Shown here one piece after another: positions 1-11,187 of a stretch of DNA of 64,000 nt (positions within the stretch are counted from its first letter, which is position 1; each line of letters begins with the position of its first letter). Location of the stretch: NCBI GenBank assembly GCA_963969595.1, contig OZ018408.1, positions 48,919,022 through 48,983,021 of the forward strand. The letters run 5' to 3'. The translations under genes and the position numbers were made by a program. Below the pieces are notes generated by a model, which ran no database searches, was not told where the DNA came from, and saw only the letters and a program-made list of their open reading frames with translations. This DNA comes from Neckera pumila (Eukaryota > Streptophyta > Bryopsida > Hypnales > Neckeraceae).

Positions 1-1995
1 CTCTAAATTCCATCTTTGAATTTGCCTATTTAGTATTATTTGCAAAGTGTATCATAGGAATATTGTATATATCTTTATGGAGTTGTGTAATCCCCTTTCA
101 TTTTTTGTGGAGTTATTTATTCCACTTGGAATTAATTAACATGAATGGAGAATATTTTAACCTTGAAAGGGATATAATTACTCAAGAGGATTGAACTTAA
201 AGAAGGTCGAGTGACGGTCTTTAGATTTCTTGATCAAAATTGAGTTTAAAATGAAATAGAGTGAGATTATTTGGACGACATCATGTAGTGGGTCATTTTT
301 TCTTTCTTGAGATCAAGATATTCCACCTTGGTATGCAATTGTAAGTATAACCAATGTTTTGTAGTTCACTTGGGCATGACTATGTAGGTTACATTACTAA
401 ATGAATAAAACTATATACCAGAATTATACACCTATAATAAATGGTGTAAAGGTTGGCTAAAACTAGCACAAATGACATTCTCGAATAAAGAGTTTGTAAA
501 AATAAGTGGTGACATTTATTTAATTAGTTTAAAGATTGCTTGGTTGAATTTTGCAATCAAACTTTCTATTTCATTATGCACTCACATTTTTAGAGAAAAT
601 TATACTAAGATTGTAGCAAGAGAGCACTCAAATCTTTAAAGCCATAATTGGGTGATCAATAGATTGCTGTTCAAGTTGGGTTTACACTAAGGCCAAGGTC
701 CAATTGTTTTCCATTTAGAATCCTATTGATTTTATCTTTTTTTCTTTTAACTTCTTCTTAGAAATGATCCTGGATTTCAAAGGATTCCCAAGAGATTTTG
801 TTTTTATTCAAGTTTTGGCAGGTGAACAAATGTGAATAATGGACCTTGGATTTTGTCTATGATTGTGTTGACTGGTCCTCAAAAAAAGATACATGAGGAA
901 TAAGTAGATGAGGCTCACACGTGACAAATCCCATTGTCTTTTTGAAACAACTTCTCCAAACTACAGTCTTTTATAGTGGCAAAGAAGCTATTTTTAGTCA
1001 CATAATTTGTTACCTTCAGCATAGTGCCTTATCTCTAAATCTTCAAAAAATTGCATGAAATTTGACAACTACATCTAATTGTAAAATCAAATCCTAAATA
1101 CTCTTGCCTAATATCAATAGAATGCATTTTATGTTTAGATTTAATTTTGGAAATACCTATTTATATTTCTTTCAAAATTTCATAGTTTATGTACTGGGTG
1201 CCTAAAAAATGCATGATAAAAGAATGGCTAAATCCTCTTTTGACTTCTAATAATATCAAACAAAAATTCAAATAGTTTAATGATAGGATTTATGCTCAAA
1301 TACTTATTCAAACAATGTTAGGTACAATTATATTCCTTTTTCATCCACCTTAAGGTAATTGCACCAATTGTGTCTCTTTTCTAAAATACCCCCCTACATA
1401 TTCTTGCCTAAAATGTATTTCTTCTATTGATAATTAGAATCTAGGGGCGCTTGACGATACACCTATTTTCAACACTTTAAAGTTCATGATTTATTTATAT
1501 ATAGTCCAAAAAATGCACAAAAAAAGAATCTAGAAAATTCTTTTAACTTCTAACAAGATCAAATAAAATATTAGGCAATTAAATAATATGAACAATATTC
1601 AATTGCTCATTTAGGCAGAAGTAATGAAACTATACAGTTATATGTGTAATCTACACTACTCCAAATTTGACATCTACATTCCAACAAATATTCAGATATT
1701 GATGACACAAGATGGATATGAGATGGGCACAATCAAACATGAAAGTTTTTGAAAGCCTACAATTGGTTTAGGATACACCTAAAGATAATACTTTAAAAAG
1801 TAATAACTTATTGATACGGTGTCTAAATAATGCATGCTAAATTGCTTTGGAATTCCTTTTTAGTTGTCAAGAAGATTCAGTAAAATATTTTATGTTTATT
1901 GATAGTAGCTATGCTTGGTTGTAATTGGTGACAATTATAGGTGTGTATATCCTAGATGTAGTTATCCGCCTTTGTAACGTCCTAGCGGCCTAAAA
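1..1995. other. AT-rich gene-free flank with an old dispersed repeat
   Basis: No open frame here looks like a gene. The stretch about 1310-1620 is a diverged copy of a dispersed repeat also seen at about 10200-10560 and 24130-24490; shared landmarks are a 'cttgcctaaaatgta' stretch, a 'tttatatatagtcc' stretch and an 'aaggtaattgcacca' stretch. The rest is AT-rich sequence with nothing I recognise. Confidence 0.6.
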
Positions 1996-2875
1996 ATGTT
2001 CAATGGATGAAAGAAAATCTTTTGATGTAAAATAGAAGTATAGATGTTCATCTTTGGAATTTTGTATGATTGAAAGGAGAGGTTTTGCATAATAGTTTGA
2101 CTTCAAATGAGCGCTCTTTTTTTTAAGCAATGATTCACATGGTATCAAAGAACATGATTTCCACGGAGATTAGCCCAACTTTGTAGGGTTAACCTTGAAA
2201 CGACATTGCAAACCATAGTAATCCAATGGATAATAAAGAATCTTTGGATGTAAAACAAAGGTGTAGATGTTCATCACTATAATTTTGTATGAAAAGAAGA
2301 GGTCTTGTACAATACTAGTTGACCTCCCATGAGCGTACTTAGATTTTTTTAACCCTGTAATGCTGTTGTGAACATTTTGTGTCCGATGGATGATAAAGAA
2401 TCCTTCCATGTAAGATAGAAGTACAGGTGTTCATCAGTGGAATTTTGTGTTAGAAATGGGAGGTCTTGCACATTAGTTTGACCTCCCAAATGAGTCTTTT
2501 TTTATTTTATTTTATTTTTTAAAGTAAATGATTCACAATGTATCCAAAAGGATGATATCCACATTGACTAGCCCATCTTTATAGGGTTAAGACCAAATGA
2601 TTCACACGGTACCCAAAAGGATGATTTTCACAATGACCAATCCATCATATCCTAGAAGGACACTGCAACCACTAAGTGTCGAATGGATGACAAAGAATCT
2701 TCCGATGTAGGATAGAAGTGCAATTGTTCATCCTTAAAAATTTATGTGGAAAGAGAAGATCTTCTACAGTACTTTGACCTCTAATGAGTGCTCTTGATTT
2801 TTTTTAAGCAAATGATTCCTATAATACCAAAAAAATGATTTTCCACGGTGACCCGACCTCCTTTGAGAGTTAAAC
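1996..2875. repeat. Degenerate tandem repeat, about four units of 160-300 bp
   Basis: Four related units begin near 2000, 2224, 2384 and 2682 with a 'ccaatggatgataaagaatc'-like stretch. Each continues through 'gttcatc..ggaattttgt', 'gaggtcttgcacaatag', 'tgacctc..atgagtgctc', a T-run and, in the better units, TTAAGCAAATGATTC and 'ggatgatttccac'. A fifth unit lies at 37080-37230 and continues at 38090-38160, split by an inserted element. The units at 2123-2126 and 2804-2807 keep one intact TTAA at the point where that insertion occurred. Confidence 0.8.
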
Positions 2876-3299
2876 CGCCTGCCTATGGCCAGAGGCAGCA
2901 AGAAGGAAAAAAACCACCACATTGTCTATTTCAAGCCCTACCCACCCACCCCGTCAAAAACAAAAACAAAAAAACAAAAAACATCTAGAAAATGTGGAGG
3001 CAGAAGAGGATTTCCTGCAGTTCTGTAGCAGAGAGGGGGAGGTGAGGCTAGGAGTGCACGTCAGGGCTTGAGCAGTGTACAGTACTTAGAGTAGAAATTC
3101 AGACAGATAAAAGCCAAGTGGACTCTGGACGCCGTCCGTTGGACATTACACCATTCCTTCTCTACCGCTTGAAACCTCATATAAAGTCTCCCCCAGTACC
3201 CATCGTCTCTGTGGTCTACGTTCTCTTCCCAGCTTCGTAGGGCTCCATCCCTCTGCTCTCTCTTCTGTCTCTGTCCCTCGTGTTACTAGAGCTTGCAAG

Positions 3300-4018
3300 G
3301 TGAGTTCCCACTCCTTCAGATTCTCAAAACTTAACAAAACTTAAAGCTTGTTTGCAGTCTTCAGTACTCAGTTGTGGCAGCTCCCAGCTGGGTTTCCGGG
3401 GTTCCTGCGACTCTCGGAGCTTCAGGGTTGGGCTCTTGCAAGTGGTGCCAAATGGAACTGAACTCCTGGGTTAAGATTCTTCCCGGGTGCTGTGTGGGGT
3501 GCTCACGAGGAGAACATTGTGAGAATCATGTGAGAGAGGCTTTGTAAGAGTGGTTTATACTCTACTCGATCGAGATTGGGGAGTCTCTTGGTGCAGTGAG
3601 TGAGTGAGTGAGTGGAGAGAGTGCCAGATTTTCTAGAGCGTTGGGAGCTTCGCAGGGGATATGCAGGAATGGTTTGATCATGAGTTGCTATCTGGAGCCT
3701 TTGTGTTTGAGGTTGGAGAAGTAGTGGAGAACCGTGTTTGGAAGGAGGAATTGGAATAGCGGCAATCAGGACGAGGGTGTGTGTTGAAGTGAGTTCATTA
3801 GCAATTGCTTCCCGTGCGATGTGTGAGGCAAGAGAGACGAGGGGTGCGACTGTTGCAAAGAGTAGGCGAGGTTACTGACGGTTAGCATTGGAGAGATGAA
3901 GTGATAAAGAAGATCCTTTTGGAGTGCAAGTGTCTTGTTAGTGTCGAGAGCATTTTGAGTGGTGTGTGGCTATGGCGTGGTTACTTCCTGATGTGTGTCC
4001 CCCTTTGTGTTTTGACAG
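3300..4018 (+). other. Probable 5' leader intron of the bHLH gene
   Basis: A strong donor (CTTGCAAG|GTGAGTT at 3299/3300) and a strong acceptor with a pyrimidine-rich run (ccctttgtgttttgacag| at 4018/4019) bracket a G-rich stretch containing a (GTGA)n microsatellite at about 3595-3614. The sequence upstream, about 3100-3299, is much richer in GC and CT than the AT-rich flank and is the likely first leader exon and core promoter. I see no certain TATA box ('gataaaag' near 3108 is a weak candidate). A transcript would be needed to confirm. Confidence 0.5.
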
Positions 4019-4025
4019 GTAAGGA

Positions 4026-4083
4026 ATGTTCACAGGAGGCTATGCAGCAGCAAACGCTTGAGCACGAATCTGTTGACGACTAA
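4026..4083 (+). promoter_or_regulatory. Two overlapping upstream ORFs in the bHLH leader
   Basis: After the leader-intron acceptor, the first ATG (4026) opens an 11-codon frame ending TGA at 4061, and a second ATG (4042) opens a 13-codon frame in another phase ending TAA at 4083. Both close before the bHLH start at 4162, so they could lower its translation. This is inference from arrangement only. Confidence 0.45.
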
Positions 4084-4161
4084 CCTCCTGTTGCTTAATA
4101 CTAGTATTCCTACTCCTTCCTTCCTTCGTTGAAGAATCTGCATCAGACACCCAAAGAAGCC

Positions 4162-6017
4162 ATGAACCACCCACAACACAAGCTGGAGCCTCGGTTCTCC
4201 GACCCCAGTTTCTGGCTGCTCCAGGACTTCCCGAACTCCCTGCCGCCTTCGGATCAGAATGCGAGTCGCCTGTGGTGCGAGGCCGGAGGGGAAGATTCGA
4301 AAACGATCAATAATTCGCAACGCTCCATGGGGTCACCACGGAAGGAGGTGGACCTCCCCGCCCACTCCTCCGACACCGCAGATGCCAAGACTGAAGAGAA
4401 TGGAGTGCATCATTACAACAACAGCAACAGCAAGCGCTCGCACAGTCGCTGTGTGGCATCGAAGAATCTTGTGTCGGAGCGCAAGCGCCGGAAGAAGCTC
4501 AACGAAGGACTGTTCCAGTTGCGCTCCCAAGTGCCCAAGATTAGCAAGGTGAGGAAACAATCCCAATTGGGACCTTCTAACTAGGTCACTCTCTTCCTTT
4601 TTGTAGCCACTCTCCTTTCCAATTCCTCCTAAACCTGGTTACCAAGTAGCCACAAGAAACAACACTCATACACTCCTTCAAAGCTTTTCATCAGTGTGAC
4701 GATAATAAAGCAAAAGCATCCGAACTAAATTGCTTCGATTGGGATCTCATTTCGGTATTCTAAGGCTTAGATTCGTTGTTCAGTTTTCGATATTGGGCAT
4801 CCGATTCTTGAGAGAGCTTTGCGGTCTTTTGAGAATGGATTTAGTGTGGTTTCAATTGATTGACGTGTTAGTACGATTTGGATTTTGCAACTTCGGCAAT
4901 GCTGGTTTGGGTGTTGAAAATATGGAATTGGTGTTTCAGATGGACAAAGCTTCCATCATTGGAGATGCGATTGACTACGTGCGGGAGCTTCAGAAGGAGC
5001 TGGAGGAGATTGAGTCGGAGATTGACGATTTGGAGCAGAAGTGCACGGGATCAGTTGGAGACGAGTCAGTCTCTGTGGAAGCTGCCACTGGGGAGAATTT
5101 CTCAGGACCCACGAGCTCCAATCCTGGATCTGGGGCAGAGTTGGTTCAAGGAGGAGAAGCTGGTGTGGATACCACGGTGACAATTGATAGCAGTGTGGAT
5201 AAAGTCTCGGCAGATTCCACACATGTGCAAATGCCGACTCAACTGGTGCAGAAAATCTTGGAAGTAAGCTGCTACACAACATTTTAAGCTTGGATCCCTA
5301 CAGTACTCTTGAAGCACACCAGATTAGAGTCTCACAGAAAGAATCATACTTATTGTGCGTCAAGGAAGTGTGGCCACCTTAAAGGCACATTCTTGCTAGA
5401 GACCTGGATGTTTCTTAAGGTTGAATGAGCGGCTTCTGGCTTGGTTAAGAATGTTGTGTGATTGAAATCAGTATGTTTTTAGGCGCTTCTGTTTTCATGG
5501 ATTGTGATTAGATGATGTATTTGTGAATGGATTTAGTGTGGTTTCAATTGATTGATGGTTTAGTACTGTTTGACTTTGTCAGGTGGACGTCGTGAGATTG
5601 GAGGAGCAGACCTACCATCTCCGTATCTTTTGCCAGAGAGGACCTGGCGTGCTGGTGCAGCTCGTGCAAGCTGTGGAATCTTTGGGTGTGCAAGTTCTCA
5701 ATGCGCACCATACAGCCTTCCAGGAAAATATTCTCAACAGTTTTATTGCTGAGGTACTGCATCTATCAACATCATCTCATCTTCATAGTTCCCATCGTTT
5801 GTGCTTGTGGCACCCCTCTTGAATCGCAAGCACCCTACGGGGATTAGACCGTATTTCTGCATTTCGGGTGTAATCAAAAGCGCTAATGGTTTTTAGATTG
5901 ATGCTAACGACATTGCAATGCATGTGTCACCAGATGAAGGATCCGGAAATGGAAACTGAGGATGTGAGGAGATCGATATTTAGCGTCGCTGCGCAGTATG
6001 GGCTGGTGCAAGGCTGA
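4162..6017 (+). CDS. bHLH transcription factor with ACT-like domain (AMS/DYT1/bHLH27-35 type), 4 exons, 321 aa
   Basis: Exons 4162-4548, 4940-5263, 5583-5753 and 5934-6017 have GT/AG borders and join in phase 0. The first in-frame ATG is at 4162. Residues 1-100 are low-complexity and polar. The basic region at about 101-114 (KNLVSERKRRKKLN) has Asn at the usual His position and keeps Glu and the two Arg that contact E-box DNA. The first helix ends QVPKISK and the loop/second helix starts MDKASIIGDAIDYVREL, with the intron exactly between them, a conserved position in plant bHLH genes. A Glu-rich coiled extension follows. Residues about 238-321 (exons 3-4) form an ACT-like fold with the typical RGPGVLVQLVQAVESLG and VLNAHHTAF segments, likely for dimerisation. 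Plant relatives in subfamily III(a+c) include tapetum regulators (AMS, DYT1) and bHLH27/35; AMS itself is much longer. Nuclear function is inferred from the family. The exact orthologue is unresolved. Confidence 0.94.
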
Positions 6018-6970
6018 GTGAGGAGCAGGCTATGTGGAGGACGCCAACAGCTATAAGTGAACGGGACCATGAATTAAATTTTTGAACTTGTGGACTTTGT
6101 AAATATTGTGATCAGGTTTAGGGTGAGCAGGACTGAGAACACAGCTGATCAAACAATCCACAGTTTTGTCCAGAGAGAATGCAGAGGTGTGAGTGAAGCG
6201 AGACGGTGTAGTATTTGCTCTATTCCCTGTTGCTGATTCATGCTAATCAATGGATCCCAGAGTGTACATTTTGGTTGTTGAGGGACGGTGGTTTCAGTGT
6301 ACATGTTTTCTGAGAAGGGTGTTTTTACCGTTATTTCGACCTTCTTTGTGAGCATGGATTAATTTGATTAGCGGGGAATTAGCAAAGTTGACATGAATAG
6401 GGAACTCGGAGGGGGGTTCTCTTTGAGAATGCGAGGTATCATGCCTTTTGGTGTGCGTGTTACTACGCTGGAAAAAGCTTTCGCTTCGTTTGATAAAGCA
6501 GTGGCGTCACGCAGACTCTCCTTCTTTTTTAATATTGTCTGGTCCACTATTTCCAGCTTTTGGCTGCACCACCGGAATGTTTGTCTCCAACCTCCTCTGC
6601 ATTATCAACCATCATCCTGTAGCAACATTCTGCTCTTTCCTGTGATGCTGTGGCTCATCACTTTCTATATTCCGAAGGTTTGCAGTTTCTGTGTCACATT
6701 GAAACTTTAATTTTGGATGACAAGGTCAAAAGTCTTCTCCCTTGTGAAGGTTTTCTGTGGTAAAGGTCTTCCATGGTGCGATTCTTCAACAGAGGATACA
6801 ATGTCCTTGAGTTTCTGTGAAAGAAATTTTGATTGAAGTTGTGATGCATGGAAATTTTGATTATAGCATTCGGTAGCATTCGGTTGTCTGAAGACACATT
6901 GTTTTCGAATTACTGTTGGAAAATATGAGCAAGTTCAAAGATTGCATCCTTGGGGTTGTCTTTGACACTT
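6018..6970. other. 3' flank of the bHLH gene, no further gene
   Basis: Mixed-composition sequence probably holds the 3' UTR (to about 6400); no canonical AATAAA signal is evident. Short open frames at 6393-6710 have no coding character. Confidence 0.4.
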
Positions 6971-7960
6971 TTAACCCCTAAAGGACCATAAAGTCACTAG
7001 ATAGCTTTTGCAACTACATTTGCAGAAAATTCCAAATGTGAATGTCACTAACAATTTGTCAATGATCTGTGAAGAGACCTTTAATGATTTTTTTTGTTGA
7101 AATTGTTGGATCAAAAAATGATCGAGTGTGCAATTTTTGGTGAATTTTTTGATGATGGAGAAGGTATTCTAGGCTGTCACTTCACATCTTCATATCTTTT
7201 TTCCTACACCTCAATATTATACATCAAAATAATGATGATATGGACATGTGGGAAAAAAATCAGAGTTTTTGGAACACTCCAATTTCAACAAATGTACAAA
7301 GTGCTATTGCCCCAAACATCTTTCATCAATCTTATCAATGTCGTCATTTTCTCAAAAATTGTGCGATTTTGTTGATCTTTTGTTCGTAGGAAAGATAGAT
7401 AAGTCTTCTTTCATTTCAATGGTTGGGATCATCAAAATCATTCCACACAAATAACAAATGAAGAATTATGCTTCTACACCAAAGCGAAGTATGTCCATTT
7501 TGTTCATGCAGGGTTGCAGAGATCACTCCCAAGGTCTTGAAATCCCAATTTTCATGACCCCACGTAATTCGGTACACTATTGATGGTAAATAGTATTACC
7601 TACACTGATTGTTTTCAAAATGTTATAAATTTTTATTCTTCATGAATATTTTTACCAAGAGCATAGGTATTGATATGTTTCAAAGTTGCAATTCTCAATT
7701 AATGTCGTTGGTAAAAATATTCATCAAAAGTAATAATTTATGGCATTTTGAAAGCAAGTAGTGTGGGTAACACTAAATACCATCATTAGTGTAGTGAGTG
7801 TGTGAGAAATCGCTATGATGTGAGAAATTTATGAATTTGTGCATCTGAGTCTTGGATTCACTCCTACCATTCAAAATTTGTGCTGTGCCCTCAATGGATC
7901 ACATGTGAGAGTGGGCGAAAGTTTTAGTGTTTTTTTCTGGAACAAATGTCATACCGGTAA
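6971..7960. repeat. Solo left end of a TTAA-bounded element, rest unrecognised
   Basis: TTAACCCCTAAAGGACC at 6971 matches the terminal signature of the dominant repeat family. I find no matching CTTTAGGGGTTAA end before the next copy, so this copy is truncated. The remaining AT-rich sequence contains an imperfect inverted pair around 7570-7790 (a 'gttttcaaaatgttataaat' stretch and 'atttatggcattttgaaagc'). Confidence 0.5.
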
Positions 7961-7985
7961 CTTGAAATTATGAGCCATGCCAAGG

Positions 7986-8206
7986 GTCAGGGAGGAATGG
8001 CCCCTTTATTGCCCCAAGCAAGGGTAAATGTAAAAATTGCCCCCTATTTTGTACTGCAAAAATTTTGTATTTCTTCACCTCTCCGTATGAACTTTGGGCC
8101 TCTAGTTGCAAATATGAATTTTGAATTTGCAAATTTTATCATAGATGGCAAATAAAAAATTCTAGTGTTTTCTCCAAGGGTAATAAGGGGGTCAAGCCTC
8201 TTTGGC
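7986..8206. mobile_element. 220-bp TIR element (family Q), copy 1
   Basis: The sequence runs from GGCCCCTTTATTGCCC to GGGTAATAAGGGGGTCA, inverted to each other. The interior ('aaaattgccccctattttgta', 'tatttcttcacctctcc', 'tttatcata..tggcaaataaa') recurs at 15658-15873, partly at 21540-21680 and at 38580-38760. This is a non-autonomous DNA element by structure; its superfamily is not determined. Confidence 0.65.
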
Positions 8207-8333
8207 CATGTCAAAGCTTCATAAAAGGTGTAGGAAATTTGTGGAAAGCTAGGGGTACACACCCACCTAGCTTTCAGGAGAAGTTCTTCACTGTAAATAG
8301 TATATTAGAAGAGAGTTGAGGGCAAGGGAGGGC

Positions 8334-10866
8334 CACGAGTTATCTTGAGTTCTTGGACTATGGGAACTCACCACATCAGCAATCTAACGTGGCCGAGAGA
8401 GTGTTGCGTCAAATTTTTGAAAAAAATATTAAAAAATATATATATATATATATTTTCACTTTTTCAAAATAATAATAATAATAATAATTTTTTCTCTTAA
8501 TTTTGAAAAAAAAAATTGACAGAGTATCGTTGGTTTTAAATAGGAGATTAGGTCTAAAACGGCCGTCCTTTGCCTTCAAATGCTTTGCCTTGAAAGTATG
8601 ATATATAGTGACAAACAAAATTGAGTATCAGGTTCTGAAACTTTTTCATTCAAACAACCATACCATAAGCATCAATGGACAAAGTCTAAAAGTAAATTAT
8701 GGAAGTTGTAGCATGCAATATATAATACATATACTATGAAACTTTGAAGAAAAAATTAGTTGTGATTTGAAAGAAAATTAATTCCAAATTTAATAATGTT
8801 AAAATTTGGTTTTTGTGCGTTGTAAATTGGAACTACTTTATATTTTCTCAATTTTTTCTTAGAACTCCAAAAACATTTTGTACCTTAGCATGTTGGCATA
8901 GATCATTTCTTGTTGTTGTGTACAAAATTGAAGGAAGTTGACATTCATAGAATTTAAATATTCACAATTTCACAAATATACAAGTGGTTGGTTCTCATAA
9001 TATTTAAATTTTTTTTTGGAATTTAGAACATGGAATTGCAATATCCATTGTAAGAGAGTGTAGGTTGCAATATGAACCATTGTTACATCTTAACCTCTAA
9101 AGTTTTTGACTACATTTTCACCAAAAATGCTCCAAAATTGCCATTTTTAGTTCAAATACCAAGTTTTAGGAAAAATACATTTTGGACACATTTGACTGCA
9201 AGATCTTATAGTGCATTAGTTTGAAAAGATGTAGAAAAAATTTCAAAAATATCCACCTTGTAGATTGCAAGATATTAGTATTTGAATTGACAAGAATCTA
9301 TTTTTGGCCCTATAAGTAAAGAATGATTCAAAACACTAAATTGTTAAGAATTTCATTATGGAATTGGAAAATGCCAATCCCAATGGTTGTAATGTTGTAA
9401 TAAATTGTCTACATCCAATGTTCAATTTTTTTTTCAAAATATTGAAAATTGAGTTAAATAAAGAGCTTCAAAGTTTAATTTAGAATAGAGATTACATTAC
9501 TACTTGCAAATTCAAATTCCTCATAACCTTCATCTCATTAATAAAAATGGAATGATTCAAAGATTTAAATATAAATATATAAATCACATATATATAAATC
9601 TATAAAATCAATTTTCAATTTTTGTTTTTTATGAGAGCGATGTTTAAAGAATTTTTTTGAGTTGCCCAGGCTATCCATTAAGCAATGAAAATGACATATT
9701 ATACAATAACTTTTTAAATATGGAGTCAAAAATTATAAAAATTGTTGAGCCTTAAAGCTGCTCCTTAGGCACATGTTGTGTGAAAATTTCAAACTAAAGA
9801 ATAAAAAATTCCATTCATAGTGAACTGCCTCAAAACGCTTTGTTCTCAAAAAAACATATTCACGGCTTTAGGGGTTAATGCCTTTACATTTGAAATATTG
9901 TTAAAAAGGCTCATTAGTTCAATTTATATATTTGAGTTGTATGAAGTACTTATAGGTTCAAATCTTTTGTACAGAGACTAGAGTTCAAGATGCACATAAT
10001 TGACTTAAACAATCCAAAAACATGAAATTACCATTTTCAATATCATCATAAAGTTCATAATTGCTAGAATAGTTTTGGGCCTCTAAACATGAAAGAACTT
10101 TTAGGATTAAAATCCTAGAGTAGATTAGCTATAAATATACTTTGCTTTGCCTCACTTTTAAGGATTTTCCGATTTTGTTGAGATAAGCATAGCAATTAGG
10201 TTTGAAATAGGTGCTACTAATTGTGACCCGTCTAAAAATTCAAATCCTGTTGATTCTTTTCTAAAATGTACTATTTCTATTTGTAGAAGCCTAGGATCAA
10301 CTTCAATACTTCTATTTTTCAACCCTTCAAATTGAATTTTTATTTATATATGGTCCAAAATTCCATTTTTAAAGAACCTAGAATTTATTTTTGACTCCCA
10401 ACAAAATCTAACAAGAACTTAGACAATTTTATACTAGGAACAATGTTCAAATACTTATTTTAGGTGTAGTTACCTTATAAAATTGCACCATACTCTCCAA
10501 ATGAATTTCATTCTTCTTATACAATATATCCCTCCATGTGATTGGAGTCACCTAGCAAAGTTTTTTGGCATTTCACTAGAGTTTTTTTGAAGCTATGAGA
10601 AGACTATTTCAAGATTGTTTTCCTTATTGTGAACCAATTCTGAATATTTAAATAATCCCAAATATTTAAATAATAAAATAATAAAAATAAAAATAATTAA
10701 ACCTTATTTAATTTATTTAAATAAAAATAATATATATATTTTAAAAAAATTAAAAAAATTAAATTAATAATTTCTGATATGGCATTCTCTCAACCACGTT
10801 AGATTGCTAAGGTGGTGAAGTTCCCATGTTCTCCACAATCCGGGAACTCAAGAGAATTCACGGTCT
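8334..10866. mobile_element. Element with about 80-bp terminal inverted repeats, 2.5 kb
   Basis: The segment at 8334-8412 (including GCAATCTAACGTGG and GGGAACTCACCAC) is repeated inverted at about 10785-10866 (CCACGTTAGATTGC, GTTCCCATGTTC). Between them is AT-rich sequence with (TA)n at 8436-8453, (AAT)n at 8469-8489, a TTAA-bounded element at 9094-9874 and a dispersed repeat at about 10200-10560. Long TIRs suggest a Mutator-like or foldback element, but I cannot find a clear 9-bp target duplication and no transposase frame remains. Confidence 0.55.
9094..9874. mobile_element. TTAA-bounded piggyBac-like non-autonomous element
   Basis: Flanked by TTAA at 9090-9093 and 9875-9878; ends CCTCTAAAG and CTTTAGGGG. 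The left arm ('atgctccaaaattgccattt', then 'gattgcaagatattagtatt') is homologous to the left arm of the copy at 48443-49363. It lies inside the 8334-10866 element. There is no coding frame. Confidence 0.75.
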
Positions 10867-11010
10867 TGTTTTGATTTCAAAAAACCTTTAATGCTTGCAA
10901 CTGCATTAAGCAACTTTAGTTCTAAAAATTGAGTTGGATAGTCATTCATAGCATGTTTTGTTAATTGGCACATAATGTATTATTATTTGCATATTTCCAA
11001 ATGTGTTGCT
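10200..11010. repeat. Dispersed repeat R, copy 2, split by a TIR end
   Basis: 10200-10560 aligns by eye with 24130-24490 ('tagaagcctaggatcaactt' against 'aaaagtctaggatctacttt'; 'attgcaccatactctccaaa' in both), and 10920-11010 aligns with 24535-24770. The middle is occupied by an AT-rich run and the right TIR of the 2.5-kb element. This copy lacks the small MITE present at 24557-24692, so it is an empty-site control at about 10930. Confidence 0.7.
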
Positions 11011-11187
11011 TCTAGGCGCTTCTATGTTGCCATGACTAGTAGCCATAGACTTGAGACACCATGAATCACACTAATTCTTTATAAGTAGTATAAGGTGAGC
11101 TTTTAGAGCAAGGGCGCTTTTAGAGCACCTTACCTTACTATTTTTCAACCACAAGTTGGCAAATACTTGTTCTGCTTCAATTATTAA

